The notes beneath the pieces are model-generated. The model was not told the origin of the DNA, made no database searches, and saw nothing but the letters and a program-made list of their open reading frames with translations. The position numbers and the translations under genes are program-made. A stretch of 64,000 bases of DNA from Treponema sp. UBA4267. Lineage in GTDB: Bacteria; Spirochaetota; Spirochaetia; Treponematales; Treponemataceae. This document shows, one piece after another, positions 8,216 through 16,866 of the stretch. How positions within the stretch are numbered: position 1 is the stretch's first letter; each line of letters opens with the position of its first letter. The stretch covers positions 43,358 through 107,357 of the forward strand of contig DGWD01000010.1 of NCBI GenBank assembly GCA_002395155.1, given 5' to 3'.

Positions 8216-9007
8216 ATGAAAAAGACACTTTTAATTTTTACACTTTCACTTTTTGTTTTTACAGGAGTTTCATTTGCAGCTCCAATAGAATCATTTCTTG
8301 GGGAAAAAAATATTGAAACATTGAAGCAGAAGGGGATGGTTTCTTATGTGCATCCTGTGGCTGATAATACAATGACTCTTGTACCAGACTGCCAGTATAG
8401 AGACTCAATTAAAACAAATATTGTTCCAAAGGCCAGTAAGGGTGTGCCTTTTACAGCCGAGTTCCTTTATCTTATTCCTAAATCAAAGTTACTTGAAAAT
8501 TCTTCAAAAGAGGACATTACTGTAGATGACCTTTCTGTAGTTTTACGTTCAATTAGTAAAATGGAAGGTATGCGTTATCATTTTAAGGAAAAGAAAAATG
8601 GTGATGTTTTGTATAAAATTTCTTACACCGTAGATTCCATTAATTCTGTAACAAAAATTCCGGACCAGACAGAAGGTTCTGCAGACGGAAAAGTTCTTTA
8701 CTGTTACCAGAAGGACCATACATACGGCGATATTAAATACGAACTGCATTACTCACAGAATAAGGATATGGTTTTTGTTTCATTCAAAAATACAGCTCCT
8801 ATGTCTTACGTTGGTTTTGACGCTGTAGAAACAAACAAACTTCATCTTAATGTTATTGCAATTGATTGTGATGATTCAGTTTTACTTTATCTTTCAACTG
8901 ATGTAGATGCTAAAAAAGTTCCTTTTATCAATATGAGGAGCAAAATGGAAGAATCTATGACCGAAAGAATGGATGCCCTTTACCGCTGGTTCCTTCTTCA
9001 GTTTTAA
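8216..9007 (+). CDS. Exported protein of unknown function
   Basis: A 263-residue protein with a clear signal peptide (MKKTLLIFTLSLFVFTGVSF, cleavage near AFA-AP) and no lipobox, so it is probably periplasmic. The mature part is mixed alpha/beta with a central stretch of beta strands (YKISYTVDSINSVTK, DIKYELHYSQNK) and no enzyme motif I recognise. Start ATG 8216 follows TTTTTTGGAG, a good ribosome site. I recall similar secreted conserved hypothetical proteins in other treponemes, but cannot name a family with confidence. Confidence 0.7.
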   Translation: MKKTLLIFTLSLFVFTGVSFAAPIESFLGEKNIETLKQKGMVSYVHPVADNTMTLVPDCQYRDSIKTNIVPKASKGVPFTAEFLYLIPKSKLLENSSKEDITVDDLSVVLRSISKMEGMRYHFKEKKNGDVLYKISYTVDSINSVTKIPDQTEGSADGKVLYCYQKDHTYGDIKYELHYSQNKDMVFVSFKNTAPMSYVGFDAVETNKLHLNVIAIDCDDSVLLYLSTDVDAKKVPFINMRSKMEESMTERMDALYRWFLLQF

Positions 9008-9050
9008 AATAACATTTTTTTTCTAAAACCTATTTTTACTCTTGATGCTT

Positions 9051-9080
9051 TTCAATATAATTGAATTATTAAAGTATAAT
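9051..9080 (+). promoter_or_regulatory. Probable promoter of DAHP synthase gene
   Basis: TTCAAT (9051-9056) and a consensus TATAAT (9075-9080) are separated by 18 bases, 41 bases before the chosen start codon. Confidence 0.6.
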
Positions 9081-9120
9081 TTAATTTTTGAAACCTTATT
9101 CAAGCAGGAGAATTGCGATT

Positions 9121-10161
9121 ATGGACATGCAGATGAACTTTGTTAGAAAGATTCCTTCACCACAGGAACTTAAGGAACAGTTTCCTTTAACAGAGAAAAT
9201 TCAGAAGATAAAGGAAGAACGTGATGAAATAGTCAAAAATATTTTTGAAGGAAAGGATGAGCGTTTCCTCTTAATTATTGGTCCTTGTTCTGCTGATAAT
9301 GAAGAAGCTGTTCTTGATTATATGACTCGTCTTGCTAAGGTTCAGGATAAAGTAAAAGACAAGATTTTTATGGTTCCTCGTGTTTATACAAATAAACCAA
9401 GAACTAAGGGAACTGGTTATAAAGGAATGCTTCATCAGCCTAATCCTCAGGGTGAAGAAGATATGCTGGCAGGTATTATTGCAATTCGCGAAATGCATAC
9501 TCGCGTTGTAAAGGAAACTGGTTTTACTTGTGCAGAAGAAATGCTTTATCCAGATAATCACCGTTATCTTTCAGATTTGCTTTCTTATGTTGCAATTGGT
9601 GCCCGCTCGGTAGAAGACCAGCAGCACAGAATTGTAGCAAGTGGACTTGGTATTCCTGTTGGAATGAAAAACCCTACATCTGGAGATATTTCTGTAATGA
9701 TGAACTCTATTACTGCTGCACAGGCTAAACAGAAATTCCTCTACCGTGGTTGGGAAGTTACAACTGAAGGAAATCCTTTGGCTCACTCAATCCTCCGTGG
9801 TTATGTTGATGCTTTTGGAAGAAGCCATTCAAACTACCACTACGAAGACATTCGCAATCTTATTGATTGTTATGCTGCTGATCCAAGTCTCAAAAATCCA
9901 GCTGTAATTATTGACTGTAACCATTCAAATTCAGGTAAAAAATACATGGAACAGATTCGTATTTCCAAAGATGTTTTACATAGCCGCCACGTTTCTGCTG
10001 ATATCAAACAGATTGTAAAAGGTCTTATGATTGAAAGCTACATCGAAGACGGTGCTCAGAAAATTGGAGATGGAGTATACGGAAAATCAATTACCGATCC
10101 TTGTTTAGGTTGGGAAAAAACCGAAAACTTAATTTACGAATTAGCAGAAACTCTTGAGTAA
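9121..10161 (+). CDS. DAHP synthase, AroF/G/H type
   Basis: 3-deoxy-D-arabino-heptulosonate-7-phosphate synthase, which condenses phosphoenolpyruvate and erythrose-4-phosphate as the first step of the shikimate pathway. The type I-alpha signature is intact: LLIIGPCSADNEEAVLDY, PRVYTNKPRTKGTGYKG (PEP site), IGARSVEDQQHR, GMKNPTSGD and IDCNHSNSGK (metal-site residues). The start is ATG 9121, with AGGAG ten bases upstream; an upstream TTG at 9088 extends the frame but lacks a ribosome site. Length (346 residues) is normal. The N-terminal region that carries feedback control in E. coli enzymes is present, but the effector cannot be predicted. Confidence 0.95.
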   Translation: MDMQMNFVRKIPSPQELKEQFPLTEKIQKIKEERDEIVKNIFEGKDERFLLIIGPCSADNEEAVLDYMTRLAKVQDKVKDKIFMVPRVYTNKPRTKGTGYKGMLHQPNPQGEEDMLAGIIAIREMHTRVVKETGFTCAEEMLYPDNHRYLSDLLSYVAIGARSVEDQQHRIVASGLGIPVGMKNPTSGDISVMMNSITAAQAKQKFLYRGWEVTTEGNPLAHSILRGYVDAFGRSHSNYHYEDIRNLIDCYAADPSLKNPAVIIDCNHSNSGKKYMEQIRISKDVLHSRHVSADIKQIVKGLMIESYIEDGAQKIGDGVYGKSITDPCLGWEKTENLIYELAETLE

Positions 10162-10190
10162 CTAAAAATTCATAAAAAATCAAAAATTAA
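10146..10190 (+). repeat. Direct repeat left of exonuclease gene
   Basis: The 3' end of the DAHP synthase gene and the following bases (CTAAAAATTCATAAAAAATC core) recur with about 80-85% identity at 10929-10973. The pair brackets the exonuclease gene. Confidence 0.55.
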
Positions 10191-10247
10191 GTTTTTTTTT
10201 GAAAAGGGACTCATCTTTTAGAAAACCTGTATTTTCCTTTTTGCAAA

Positions 10248-10263
10248 GTTAGTGTATGCTAAC
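10248..10263. promoter_or_regulatory. GTTAG-N6-CTAAC operator, exonuclease
   Basis: Palindrome GTTAG-TGTATG-CTAAC, 25 bases before the exonuclease start codon. TTGCAA at 10241-10246 could be an overlapping -35. It is one of five perfect copies preceding genes between 10 kb and 25.2 kb. Confidence 0.65.
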
Positions 10264-10287
10264 AATGTAAAAAAGGAGGATAAAAAT

Positions 10288-10911
10288 ATGTCTGATAATT
10301 TTCAACTTTCTTTATTTGATGATGAAAATGAACCTGCAAAAAGTCTGGATTATATTACAATAGATTTTGAAACTGCTAATCAATATGGGAGTAGTGCAAT
10401 TTCTGTCGGGCTCGTGCGTTTTATAAATGGTAAAGAAAGTGACAGTATTTATGAACGCATTTGTCCACCAACCGATTATTTTGTTCAGGAATGGATCGAT
10501 GAAATTCATCATCTTACTTATGACGATGTAAAAAACTATCCTAAGTTTCCTGAGGTCTGGGATCAGAAAATTATTCCATTTATAGAAAAAACTCCGGGAC
10601 TTCCACTGGTTGCCCATAATGCTAAGTTTGATATGAGCGTGATTTGGGATGCCTGTAATTATTATCATCATAAACTTCCGGGCTATAATTATTTTTGCTC
10701 TTTACAGCTTTCTAAAAAGGTCTGGCCTGAGTTTGAAAGACATGCCCTTACATTTCTTGGTCAAAAGTTTGGTATAGAATATCTGGCCCATGATGCACTG
10801 GAAGATTCACGAACTTGTGGACTTGTTGTTAAATTAGCCGCAGAAAAGAAAAACTGTCGCACGGTGGAAGAACTTCTTGATAAATGCGGATTAAAATTTG
10901 AAAAGATTTAG
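10288..10911 (+). CDS. DnaQ-like DEDDh 3'-5' exonuclease
   Basis: A 207-residue exonuclease of the DnaQ/epsilon family. The three Exo motifs are visible: TIDFETANQYGSS (ExoI, Asp/Glu), VAHNAKFDMSVI (ExoII, Asp) and HDALEDSRTCG (ExoIII, His and Asp). The N-terminus MSDNFQLSLFDDE contains QLSLF, the consensus beta sliding clamp-binding pentapeptide, so the enzyme probably works at the clamp in proofreading or repair. The start is ATG 10288 behind AAGGAGG; the in-frame upstream codons lack a ribosome site. A GTTAG palindrome lies just upstream and a direct-repeat pair flanks the gene. Its exact role, replicative or repair, is not shown. Confidence 0.85.
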   Translation: MSDNFQLSLFDDENEPAKSLDYITIDFETANQYGSSAISVGLVRFINGKESDSIYERICPPTDYFVQEWIDEIHHLTYDDVKNYPKFPEVWDQKIIPFIEKTPGLPLVAHNAKFDMSVIWDACNYYHHKLPGYNYFCSLQLSKKVWPEFERHALTFLGQKFGIEYLAHDALEDSRTCGLVVKLAAEKKNCRTVEELLDKCGLKFEKI

Positions 10912-10928
10912 AAGTTGTGTTTAATGTT

Positions 10929-10973
10929 AGAAATTCTTAAGTAGCTAAAAATTCAAAAAAATCAAAAAATAGA
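10929..10973 (+). repeat. Direct repeat right of exonuclease gene
   Basis: Second copy of the repeat at 10146-10190, sharing CTAAAAATTCA and AAAAAATCAAAAA blocks. Its location directly after the exonuclease stop suggests a duplication boundary. Confidence 0.55.
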
Positions 10974-11103
10974 AGCATGATACAGATTTCGTTCATTATG
11001 CTTGTTTAGACTATTAATTTGAGATAATATATTCCTCGCTATTTTTGAATAAACTAAGCAAGTTAAAATAAGCAAGTAGATTTTTGATTTGAGGAATACT
11101 TAA

Positions 11104-12266
11104 ATGAATGAAATAAGAACTGCTCCCGAAAGATTATTTTGGTTAGATGGAATAAAGGGAATTTCTTGTTTATGCGTTTTTCTTCATCACTTTTGTTTAA
11201 GATACTTTCCTGCAACATTTTATGGATTAGAAGCCGCTTCCATGGCCAATGGAGTTGATTTATTTTTGGCAAGTTCTCCACTGGGTTTATTATTTAACGG
11301 AAACTTTTTTGTACATTTATATATTCTGATTAGTGGCTATGTAATTTCCTATCAAGTTATAAAACTTAGGTGTGAGGATTTTGGCTATTTTATGCTTAAA
11401 AGATATTTAAAATTGCTTATTCCTCTTTTTGTATTTTTTGCATTCTGGTTTTTATTAAAAGTAATTGAGAATATTGGAAATCCTGATCTGTTAAAGTTGT
11501 CTATAAAAGATTTGTATAAAGGAATTTATTCCCTATTTTTTGGAATTTTGTTTAAGGGCGACATTTATTTAGGCAGTCATTTTTGGATGATGAACTACAT
11601 ATTTTTGGGCGGAGTGATTGTAGGAATTCTTTCTTCTTTGTGCTGGAAATATGACAGTAAAAAGGTAATGTTCCTTTCATTATTCTGTGGAGTTTTGTTT
11701 TTTTATTATTTATATCTCAGCTGTCATTGCATTATGCCACAATCTTTTTTGGATGTGCCTTATTTTTATTCAATAAAAATTATGACCTTAAACTGAATAA
11801 ATATGTTTCAATCTTATTGTTCATAATCGGATTAATTTTTGCAGCATTCCCATCTTATCTAGTTCCAGAAAACTTTTATAGATTTTTCCTTTTACCATTC
11901 GATAAACACAATGTTTTTTCTAAATATTTTTGGCATTGTTTTTCGGCTGTCTTAATCATCTTTTCGGTTTAAAAATCTGGATGGCTGAAAAAATTTTTTA
12001 GTAACGGGCTTTTTCAAAAATTCTCAAAAATTTCGTTTTGGGTATTTATATTCCACGGAATAATTATTTCGATTATCGATAAATTGTTATTTGCAAAATT
12101 AGAATCGGCCTTAAATTATCTAACTCTAGTTTTTATTGTATTTGTTGTAGATTTAGTATTAGTAATTTTAGTAACCGTATTATTATATTTATTCATTTCT
12201 CCTTTGTGTAATAAAATTACTAAGTTTTTATTATCAAAAATTTGTGTAAGTAAAGAGTCAAACTAG
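11104..12266 (+). pseudogene. Broken OafA-type acyltransferase 3 gene
   Basis: An integral-membrane O-acyltransferase gene split by at least two lesions. The first frame (11104 to about 11760) starts FWLDGIKGISCLCVFLHHF, the classic acyltransferase 3 N-terminus with the catalytic His. The coding then shifts frame around 11715-11765 and continues as FFGCALFLFNKNYDLKLNKY. An in-frame TAA at 11970-11972 interrupts it, after which the same frame reads KSGWLKKFFSNGLFQKFSK and ISFWVFIFHGIIISI, the expected last helices, to the stop at 12266. The start has a good GAGGA ribosome site. A second intact family member lies at 18690-19730. Function would have been acetylation of a surface glycan. Confidence 0.8.
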
Positions 12267-12285
12267 TATTCTTTCTCTTCAAATC

Positions 12286-12330
12286 TTGTTCCTCTTGCCC
12301 GAAGGTGTTATTATGTTAGAAAAAACTAAC
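12286..12330 (+). promoter_or_regulatory. Promoter with GTTAG-N6-CTAAC operator for AraC gene
   Basis: TTGTTC (12286-12291), 17-base spacer, TATTAT (12309-12314), followed immediately by the palindrome GTTAG-AAAAAA-CTAAC (12315-12330). The operator covers the predicted transcription start, so binding should repress. The start codon follows 4 bases later with little room for a ribosome site. Confidence 0.65.
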
Positions 12331-12334
12331 TAAA

Positions 12335-13333
12335 ATGAATGTTAATAATATTCCTTTGTTACAGGTAAATCGATTTTCTCCAGACAAGTATTATGATGGG
12401 AAACAGGCTCTACCAAAAGAAATAGGGGAGCTTAAACTTCTTTGTCAGCGGGCACGAAACAAAATTGTTTATTATGATTGGGATTTAAGCTTTGTAAAAG
12501 ACACGCTTGCCAGTCGACCAGATAATTTTGGAAAAGACGAAATACAGGTTATCTTTAATCTTAATCACCAAATTAACTGGCAGATTGATGGAGGGCGGGA
12601 AAAAGTTTCTATGGCTCCCGGTGAAGTTTGTGTTTTTAGAAATAAAAATTACGAAACATCCATGTCTTATGAAAGTGATATAAAGTTTCAGTTCAAAAGC
12701 CTGCAGATGGAGACGGATTATTTTGAGTATCTTTTATCATCTTACTTTCCTAAGGAAAAAATTGAACAGTGTAAACTTCTTTTTTTGACCCATGTAACAA
12801 AAACTGGAATTACAAAGGATATGTACAAGATTCTTTCAGAAATAGACTCTGCCGAAAAGTTCCATGAATATAGGGGGATTTTTGTAGAAGCTAAAATGAT
12901 AGAGCTTGTTGCCATGGTTCTTTACGGAATTTCCTATAATCATACAGAAATAAATCCTATAAGCCAGAATGATAAAGATGAAAGTCGGCAAAGTCAGATT
13001 GTGGCCTCGAAAAATGATTTGTCACAACTTGAATCGCTGCGTTGTAGAATTCAATTTAATCCGGCCAAAGTTTATAAGGCATCGGAACTGGCAAGAAGTC
13101 TTTCTATGAGCGAAAGTAAATTAACAAGACTTTTTCGCCAGGTGTATGGAATTCCTCTTCATCGTTATGTTCAGGATCAGCGTCTGGAAAGGGCAGCTGC
13201 CTTAATTACTGAGGGAGAGGTAAATATTTCCGAGGCTGCAATTAAAAGCGGTTACACAAACATGAGTCACTTTGCAAAAGAGTTCCAGAAGAAGTTTGGG
13301 GTAACTCCAAAGAAATTTTCTAAGATGGGGTAA
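12335..13333 (+). CDS. AraC-family regulator (PchR/YbtA-like)
   Basis: A 332-residue regulator. The C-terminal ~100 residues form the two AraC helix-turn-helices: ASELARSLSMSESKLTRLFRQ and ISEAAIKSGYTNMSHFAKEF, ending FGVTPKKFSKMG. The N-terminal ~220 residues are a sensor domain with the pattern of the siderophore-responsive PchR/YbtA group (VIFNLNHQINWQIDGG, MAPGEVCVFRN). The adjacent YbtP/YbtQ-like transporters support that comparison. The ATG at 12335 is very close to the promoter and lacks a clear Shine-Dalgarno, so translation may be weak or start later. It probably controls some of the genes to its right. Confidence 0.85.
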   Translation: MNVNNIPLLQVNRFSPDKYYDGKQALPKEIGELKLLCQRARNKIVYYDWDLSFVKDTLASRPDNFGKDEIQVIFNLNHQINWQIDGGREKVSMAPGEVCVFRNKNYETSMSYESDIKFQFKSLQMETDYFEYLLSSYFPKEKIEQCKLLFLTHVTKTGITKDMYKILSEIDSAEKFHEYRGIFVEAKMIELVAMVLYGISYNHTEINPISQNDKDESRQSQIVASKNDLSQLESLRCRIQFNPAKVYKASELARSLSMSESKLTRLFRQVYGIPLHRYVQDQRLERAAALITEGEVNISEAAIKSGYTNMSHFAKEFQKKFGVTPKKFSKMG

Positions 13334-13417
13334 AACTCTTAATTTTGGTTTATTTAACTTTTACAATTTGAGGATAGTCGTTAAGAGCCTTACAATTGAA
13401 AGTAAGGATGAAAAAAA

Positions 13418-14881
13418 ATGATTAGAGAAGTAAAAGTTAAAGAAGGAATCGTTCGCGGTTTACCAGCTGCAGATCCAAGAATAAGTGTTTTTAAAGGAAT
13501 CCCATTTGCCAAAGCTCCTGTAGGAAAATTAAGATTTGCTCCACCTCAGCCTGCAGAAAAGTGGGATGGAGTTAAAGAGTGTTATAAATTTTCTGCTGTA
13601 CCTATTCAGCCTGGGGCATGCGAAAATCCACCAGACGAAGATTTGTATGGAAAGGAATGGAGCGTTGATACTGAACTTCCAATGAGCGAGGATTGTCTTT
13701 ATTTGAACGTATGGACTCCTGCAAGAAGGGCTGACGAAAATCTGCCGGTATACTTTTGGATTTTTGGAGGTGGCTGGCAGGTTGGAAATGCTTCAGAAAT
13801 GGAATTTGATGGAGAACGAATTGCCCGCCGTGGAATAATTGTTGTTACTATAAATTATCGTGTAAATCTTTTTGGTTTTACCTGCCACAAGGAAATTACT
13901 GCTGAGTACCCAGACAATCCTGCTAATTTTGGACTTCAGGATCAGCAGATGGCTTTAAAGTGGGTTAGTAAAAATATTAAGGCCTTTGGGGGAAATCCAG
14001 ATAATATAACAATTGGAGGCCAGTCTGCAGGTGGTGGCAGCGTTCTTTTTCATATTGAAAATCCAGAAAGCCGCAAATACTTTAAGCGTGCCGTTGTGGA
14101 AAGTGGCGTTTTCTTTAATCCATTTCACAACTTATTTCCAGACAGAAGCGTAAGTGATGCAGAAAAAATTGGCCAGGAATTCTTTGAGTTTTGCGGTGCC
14201 AAAAATCTTGAAGAAGCCCGAAATCTTACTAGTCAGGATTTATGGAAAAAGTGGGATGAATGGGGCGGTTTTAGTAAATCGGCAATGACTTGGGCTCCAA
14301 TTACAGATGAGCAGTTTTCTAGGGGAGATATAATTTCTGCAGTAGAAAAAAAAGGTGTTACTCCTCCTCCACTTTTTATTGGATACACCAGCGACGAGTT
14401 TATTGATAATGGGATTAACACAATTGAACTTGGAATTCGTAAATTGATAAAGGCCGAAGAAAAACAGGGCTTAAAGGGAAAAAATTATGTTTACAAATTC
14501 GATGTTCCAATTCCAGGCTGGGATAATCCAGGCAAATTCCATTCGGTAGATTTGTGGTTCTTCTTTGAAACCCTGGCAAAATGCTGGCGACCATTCACCG
14601 GTGTCCATTATGATATTTCGCGCAAAATGTGTAATTATATGTGCAACTTTATCAAAACTGGAAACCCAAATGATAATGGACTGAGCTCGGGACTTTCTCC
14701 ACGAGCCGGAGTTAGTTACCCACCAAGTAAGGAAGAAAATTTAAAACGTTATGAAGAAAGCCAGGAAAAACTACCGGAATGGAAAGCTTTCTCAAGCGAA
14801 GAGCCTAACTGTATGTTCTTTGATACTGACTGTACCTTGCATTCATTTGATGCTGAAGGTGAAATAAAGAAATACATCTAG
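13418..14881 (+). CDS. Type B carboxylesterase
   Basis: A 487-residue serine esterase of the carboxylesterase/cholinesterase family. The N-terminal block FKGIPFAKAPVGKLRFAPP and SEDCLYLNVWTP are family signatures. The nucleophile elbow is GGQSAGGGS (Ser near residue 203), the acidic residue is expected in YTSDEFIDN, and the histidine in FHSVDLWFFFE. There is no signal peptide, so it acts in the cytosol. Placed between the AraC regulator and the ABC exporter/importer pair, it could hydrolyse an ester in an imported compound, as siderophore esterases do; that is inference. Confidence 0.9.
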   Translation: MIREVKVKEGIVRGLPAADPRISVFKGIPFAKAPVGKLRFAPPQPAEKWDGVKECYKFSAVPIQPGACENPPDEDLYGKEWSVDTELPMSEDCLYLNVWTPARRADENLPVYFWIFGGGWQVGNASEMEFDGERIARRGIIVVTINYRVNLFGFTCHKEITAEYPDNPANFGLQDQQMALKWVSKNIKAFGGNPDNITIGGQSAGGGSVLFHIENPESRKYFKRAVVESGVFFNPFHNLFPDRSVSDAEKIGQEFFEFCGAKNLEEARNLTSQDLWKKWDEWGGFSKSAMTWAPITDEQFSRGDIISAVEKKGVTPPPLFIGYTSDEFIDNGINTIELGIRKLIKAEEKQGLKGKNYVYKFDVPIPGWDNPGKFHSVDLWFFFETLAKCWRPFTGVHYDISRKMCNYMCNFIKTGNPNDNGLSSGLSPRAGVSYPPSKEENLKRYEESQEKLPEWKAFSSEEPNCMFFDTDCTLHSFDAEGEIKKYI

Positions 14882-14972
14882 AAATCTTGTAATTAGGGTT
14901 TGTATTTTTCCAGTGATGCTGGAAATCTGCCCGAAAACTGTTAATTTTTTCCTTTTTTTTGGTAGAACTGAG

Positions 14973-14997
14973 AGAGGAAAAAATATATATTTCCTCT
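14973..14997. repeat. Hairpin upstream of ABC operon
   Basis: AGAGGAAA (14973-14980) pairs with TTTCCTCT (14990-14997) across an AT-only loop. It overlaps the likely -10 region and ends five bases before the GTTAG palindrome. Confidence 0.5.
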
Positions 14998-15002
14998 ATG
15001 GT

Positions 15003-15018
15003 GTTAGTATAGACTAAC
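15003..15018. promoter_or_regulatory. GTTAG-N6-CTAAC operator, first ABC pair
   Basis: Palindrome GTTAG-TATAGA-CTAAC, 18 bases before the start codon and overlapping the 5' leader. Same arms as the other four perfect sites. Confidence 0.7.
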
Positions 15019-15036
15019 GTTATGGAGGAATGTTTT

Positions 15037-16866
15037 ATGATAAAATCTGTTGCTCCGTATATTGGTAAATATAAAAAATATACGGTTATCGCATCTATCC
15101 TTACAACGCTTGGAATTATTGCAAACGTTGTTCCTTATTTCTTTCTGTATCAGCTGATTGTTCCGCTCACTCAAGGCAATTTGCCGGACTTTAAGTTTAC
15201 AGTCATTCGCGTTGGAGCAATCTTTATCTGCCTTACTCTGTATGCAATTCTTTACAGCCGGGGACTTGCTTTTTCGCATATCAGTGCCTATAACACCCTG
15301 AAAAATATCCGCATAGCCTTGAAGAACCGGCTCGAAAATCAACCGCTTGGAAATATCAAAGAACTTGGAACCGGTCAGATTAAACGTATTTTTACAGATG
15401 ATATAGATCAGATTGAAATTCTGCTCGCTCATGCCATCCCGGAGGGAATTGCAAATCTTACAGTACCTGTCGTTGTTATTCTTGCAATGTTTTTTGTAGA
15501 CTGGCGACTTACACTTTTAACCCTTGCGGTTCTTCCTTTTGGAGCTGTAGGAATGGCCATGATGATGAAGGCCGGTACAGCCCTGATGGGAGATTATTAT
15601 GAATCTGCTAAAAAGATGAACAACACAATTATTGAATATGTAAACGGAATGGAAGCCATCAAAGTTTTTAATAAGGATGGAGATTCTTTCCGTCGTTTTG
15701 GAGAGGCTGTTCGAGGCTATCGAGATTTTACTCTTGCCTGGTATAAGGTCTGCTGGCCATGGATGGCAGTTTATAACAGTACACTCCCATGTCTGGCTCT
15801 TTTTACACTTCCTTTTGGTGGTCTTATGGTTTTGAGCGGAAAAATTGCTTTGAGTCAGCTGGTGCTTGTTTTGTGTATGTCTTTTGCTGTAGGTCCTGCA
15901 ATTTTGCGTGCTCTGAGCTTTGGTGGAAAAATCCCTCAATTGAATTACAAAATTGCCGAGCTTGAAAAACTGATGAATGGAGATGCCATTAAGCAGGGAA
16001 GCCACGGCTTTGAAGGTAAGAATTATGATATTGAATTTAAGGATGTAAAATTCAGCTATAAGAAGGGGGAAGCCTCATCCCTCGCGGCGCGAGTTTCCGA
16101 AGGAAACTTGATAGTGAGCGAAAGCGAACGTACTACCCCTTCTCCTAGGGGCGAAGCCCCTAAGACCCCAGAGGTCCTTCACGGCATAAATCTTACCCTT
16201 AAGCAGGGCACAACAACCGCCCTTATCGGAGAGTCTGGAAGCGGTAAGTCCACCCTTGCAAAACTTCTTGTTCACTTTTACGACCTGGACTCTGGCAGTA
16301 TAAAAATCGGCGGGCAGGACATAACCGATATGTCTATCGAATCGCTTAATAATCAGATTTCTTATGTCGCTCAGGAGCAGTTCCTTTTTAACACCAGTCT
16401 TTATGAAAACATTTTGATTGGACGACCTGATGCCACCCGTGAAGAAGTTTTAGATGCAGCCCATCGTGCCCAATGTGATGAGTTTCTGGCTCGTTTTCCA
16501 AAAGGTATTGATACTCTGGCGGGCGACAGCGGAAAACAACTGTCCGGTGGTGAACGTCAGCGTATTTCATTAGCCCGTGCAATTCTTAAAAATGCTCCGG
16601 TTATTGTTTTGGATGAAGCAACTGCCTTTATGGATCCTGAAAACGAAGAAAAGATGAACGCTGCAATTGCAGAAATTGTAAAAGATAAAACTGTAATTGT
16701 AATTGCCCACAGACTTTCTTCAATTAAAAATGCAGACAAGATTTGCGTTCTTAAAGAAGGAAATGTGATTGCCCAGGGCAGTCATGAAGAGTTGAGTAAA
16801 TCTTGTGAAGAGTATCAAAAGTTGTGGAAGGCCTCTACACAGGCCGCAAAATGGAGAATTTCATAA
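15037..16866 (+). CDS. ABC half-transporter, YbtP-like, with repeat insert
   Basis: A 609-residue fused membrane/ATPase protein of the type found in yersiniabactin-type (YbtP) and multidrug exporter families. Six membrane helices occupy residues ~10-300. The ATPase has Walker A GESGSGKST, Q-loop YVAQEQF, signature LSGGERQR and Walker B VIVLDEATA. Residues ~348-379 (start SSLAARVSEGNLIVSESERT) interrupt the first ATPase strands and are encoded by a palindromic repeat (16079-16172). Start ATG 15037 follows GGAGG by 8 bases; an in-frame ATG at 15022 lies upstream of that site. The gene overlaps the next ABC gene by one base, so the two probably form a heterodimer. Confidence 0.9.
   Translation: MIKSVAPYIGKYKKYTVIASILTTLGIIANVVPYFFLYQLIVPLTQGNLPDFKFTVIRVGAIFICLTLYAILYSRGLAFSHISAYNTLKNIRIALKNRLENQPLGNIKELGTGQIKRIFTDDIDQIEILLAHAIPEGIANLTVPVVVILAMFFVDWRLTLLTLAVLPFGAVGMAMMMKAGTALMGDYYESAKKMNNTIIEYVNGMEAIKVFNKDGDSFRRFGEAVRGYRDFTLAWYKVCWPWMAVYNSTLPCLALFTLPFGGLMVLSGKIALSQLVLVLCMSFAVGPAILRALSFGGKIPQLNYKIAELEKLMNGDAIKQGSHGFEGKNYDIEFKDVKFSYKKGEASSLAARVSEGNLIVSESERTTPSPRGEAPKTPEVLHGINLTLKQGTTTALIGESGSGKSTLAKLLVHFYDLDSGSIKIGGQDITDMSIESLNNQISYVAQEQFLFNTSLYENILIGRPDATREEVLDAAHRAQCDEFLARFPKGIDTLAGDSGKQLSGGERQRISLARAILKNAPVIVLDEATAFMDPENEEKMNAAIAEIVKDKTVIVIAHRLSSIKNADKICVLKEGNVIAQGSHEELSKSCEEYQKLWKASTQAAKWRIS
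16079..16172 (+). repeat. Palindromic repeat inserted in frame in ABC gene
   Basis: This GC-rich stretch contains hairpins AGTTTCC-GAA-GGAAACT and AGGGGC-GAA-GCCCCT and shares a ~42-base core with 63269-63312 in opposite orientation. It is translated in frame as a loop of about 31 residues between the first strands of the nucleotide-binding domain, where the paralogue at 25218 also has extra residues but no palindrome. Confidence 0.75.

Noticed and set aside
13381..13396. GTTAAGAGCCTTAC before the esterase as another regulon site
   Set aside because: The arms are imperfect and the spacing is 14 rather than 16 bases.
15003..15018. DtxR/IdeR iron box
   Set aside because: The arms GTTAG and CTAAC resemble the iron box, but the known box has a one-base centre and longer flanks. 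Six-base spacing is different, so the regulator was left unnamed.
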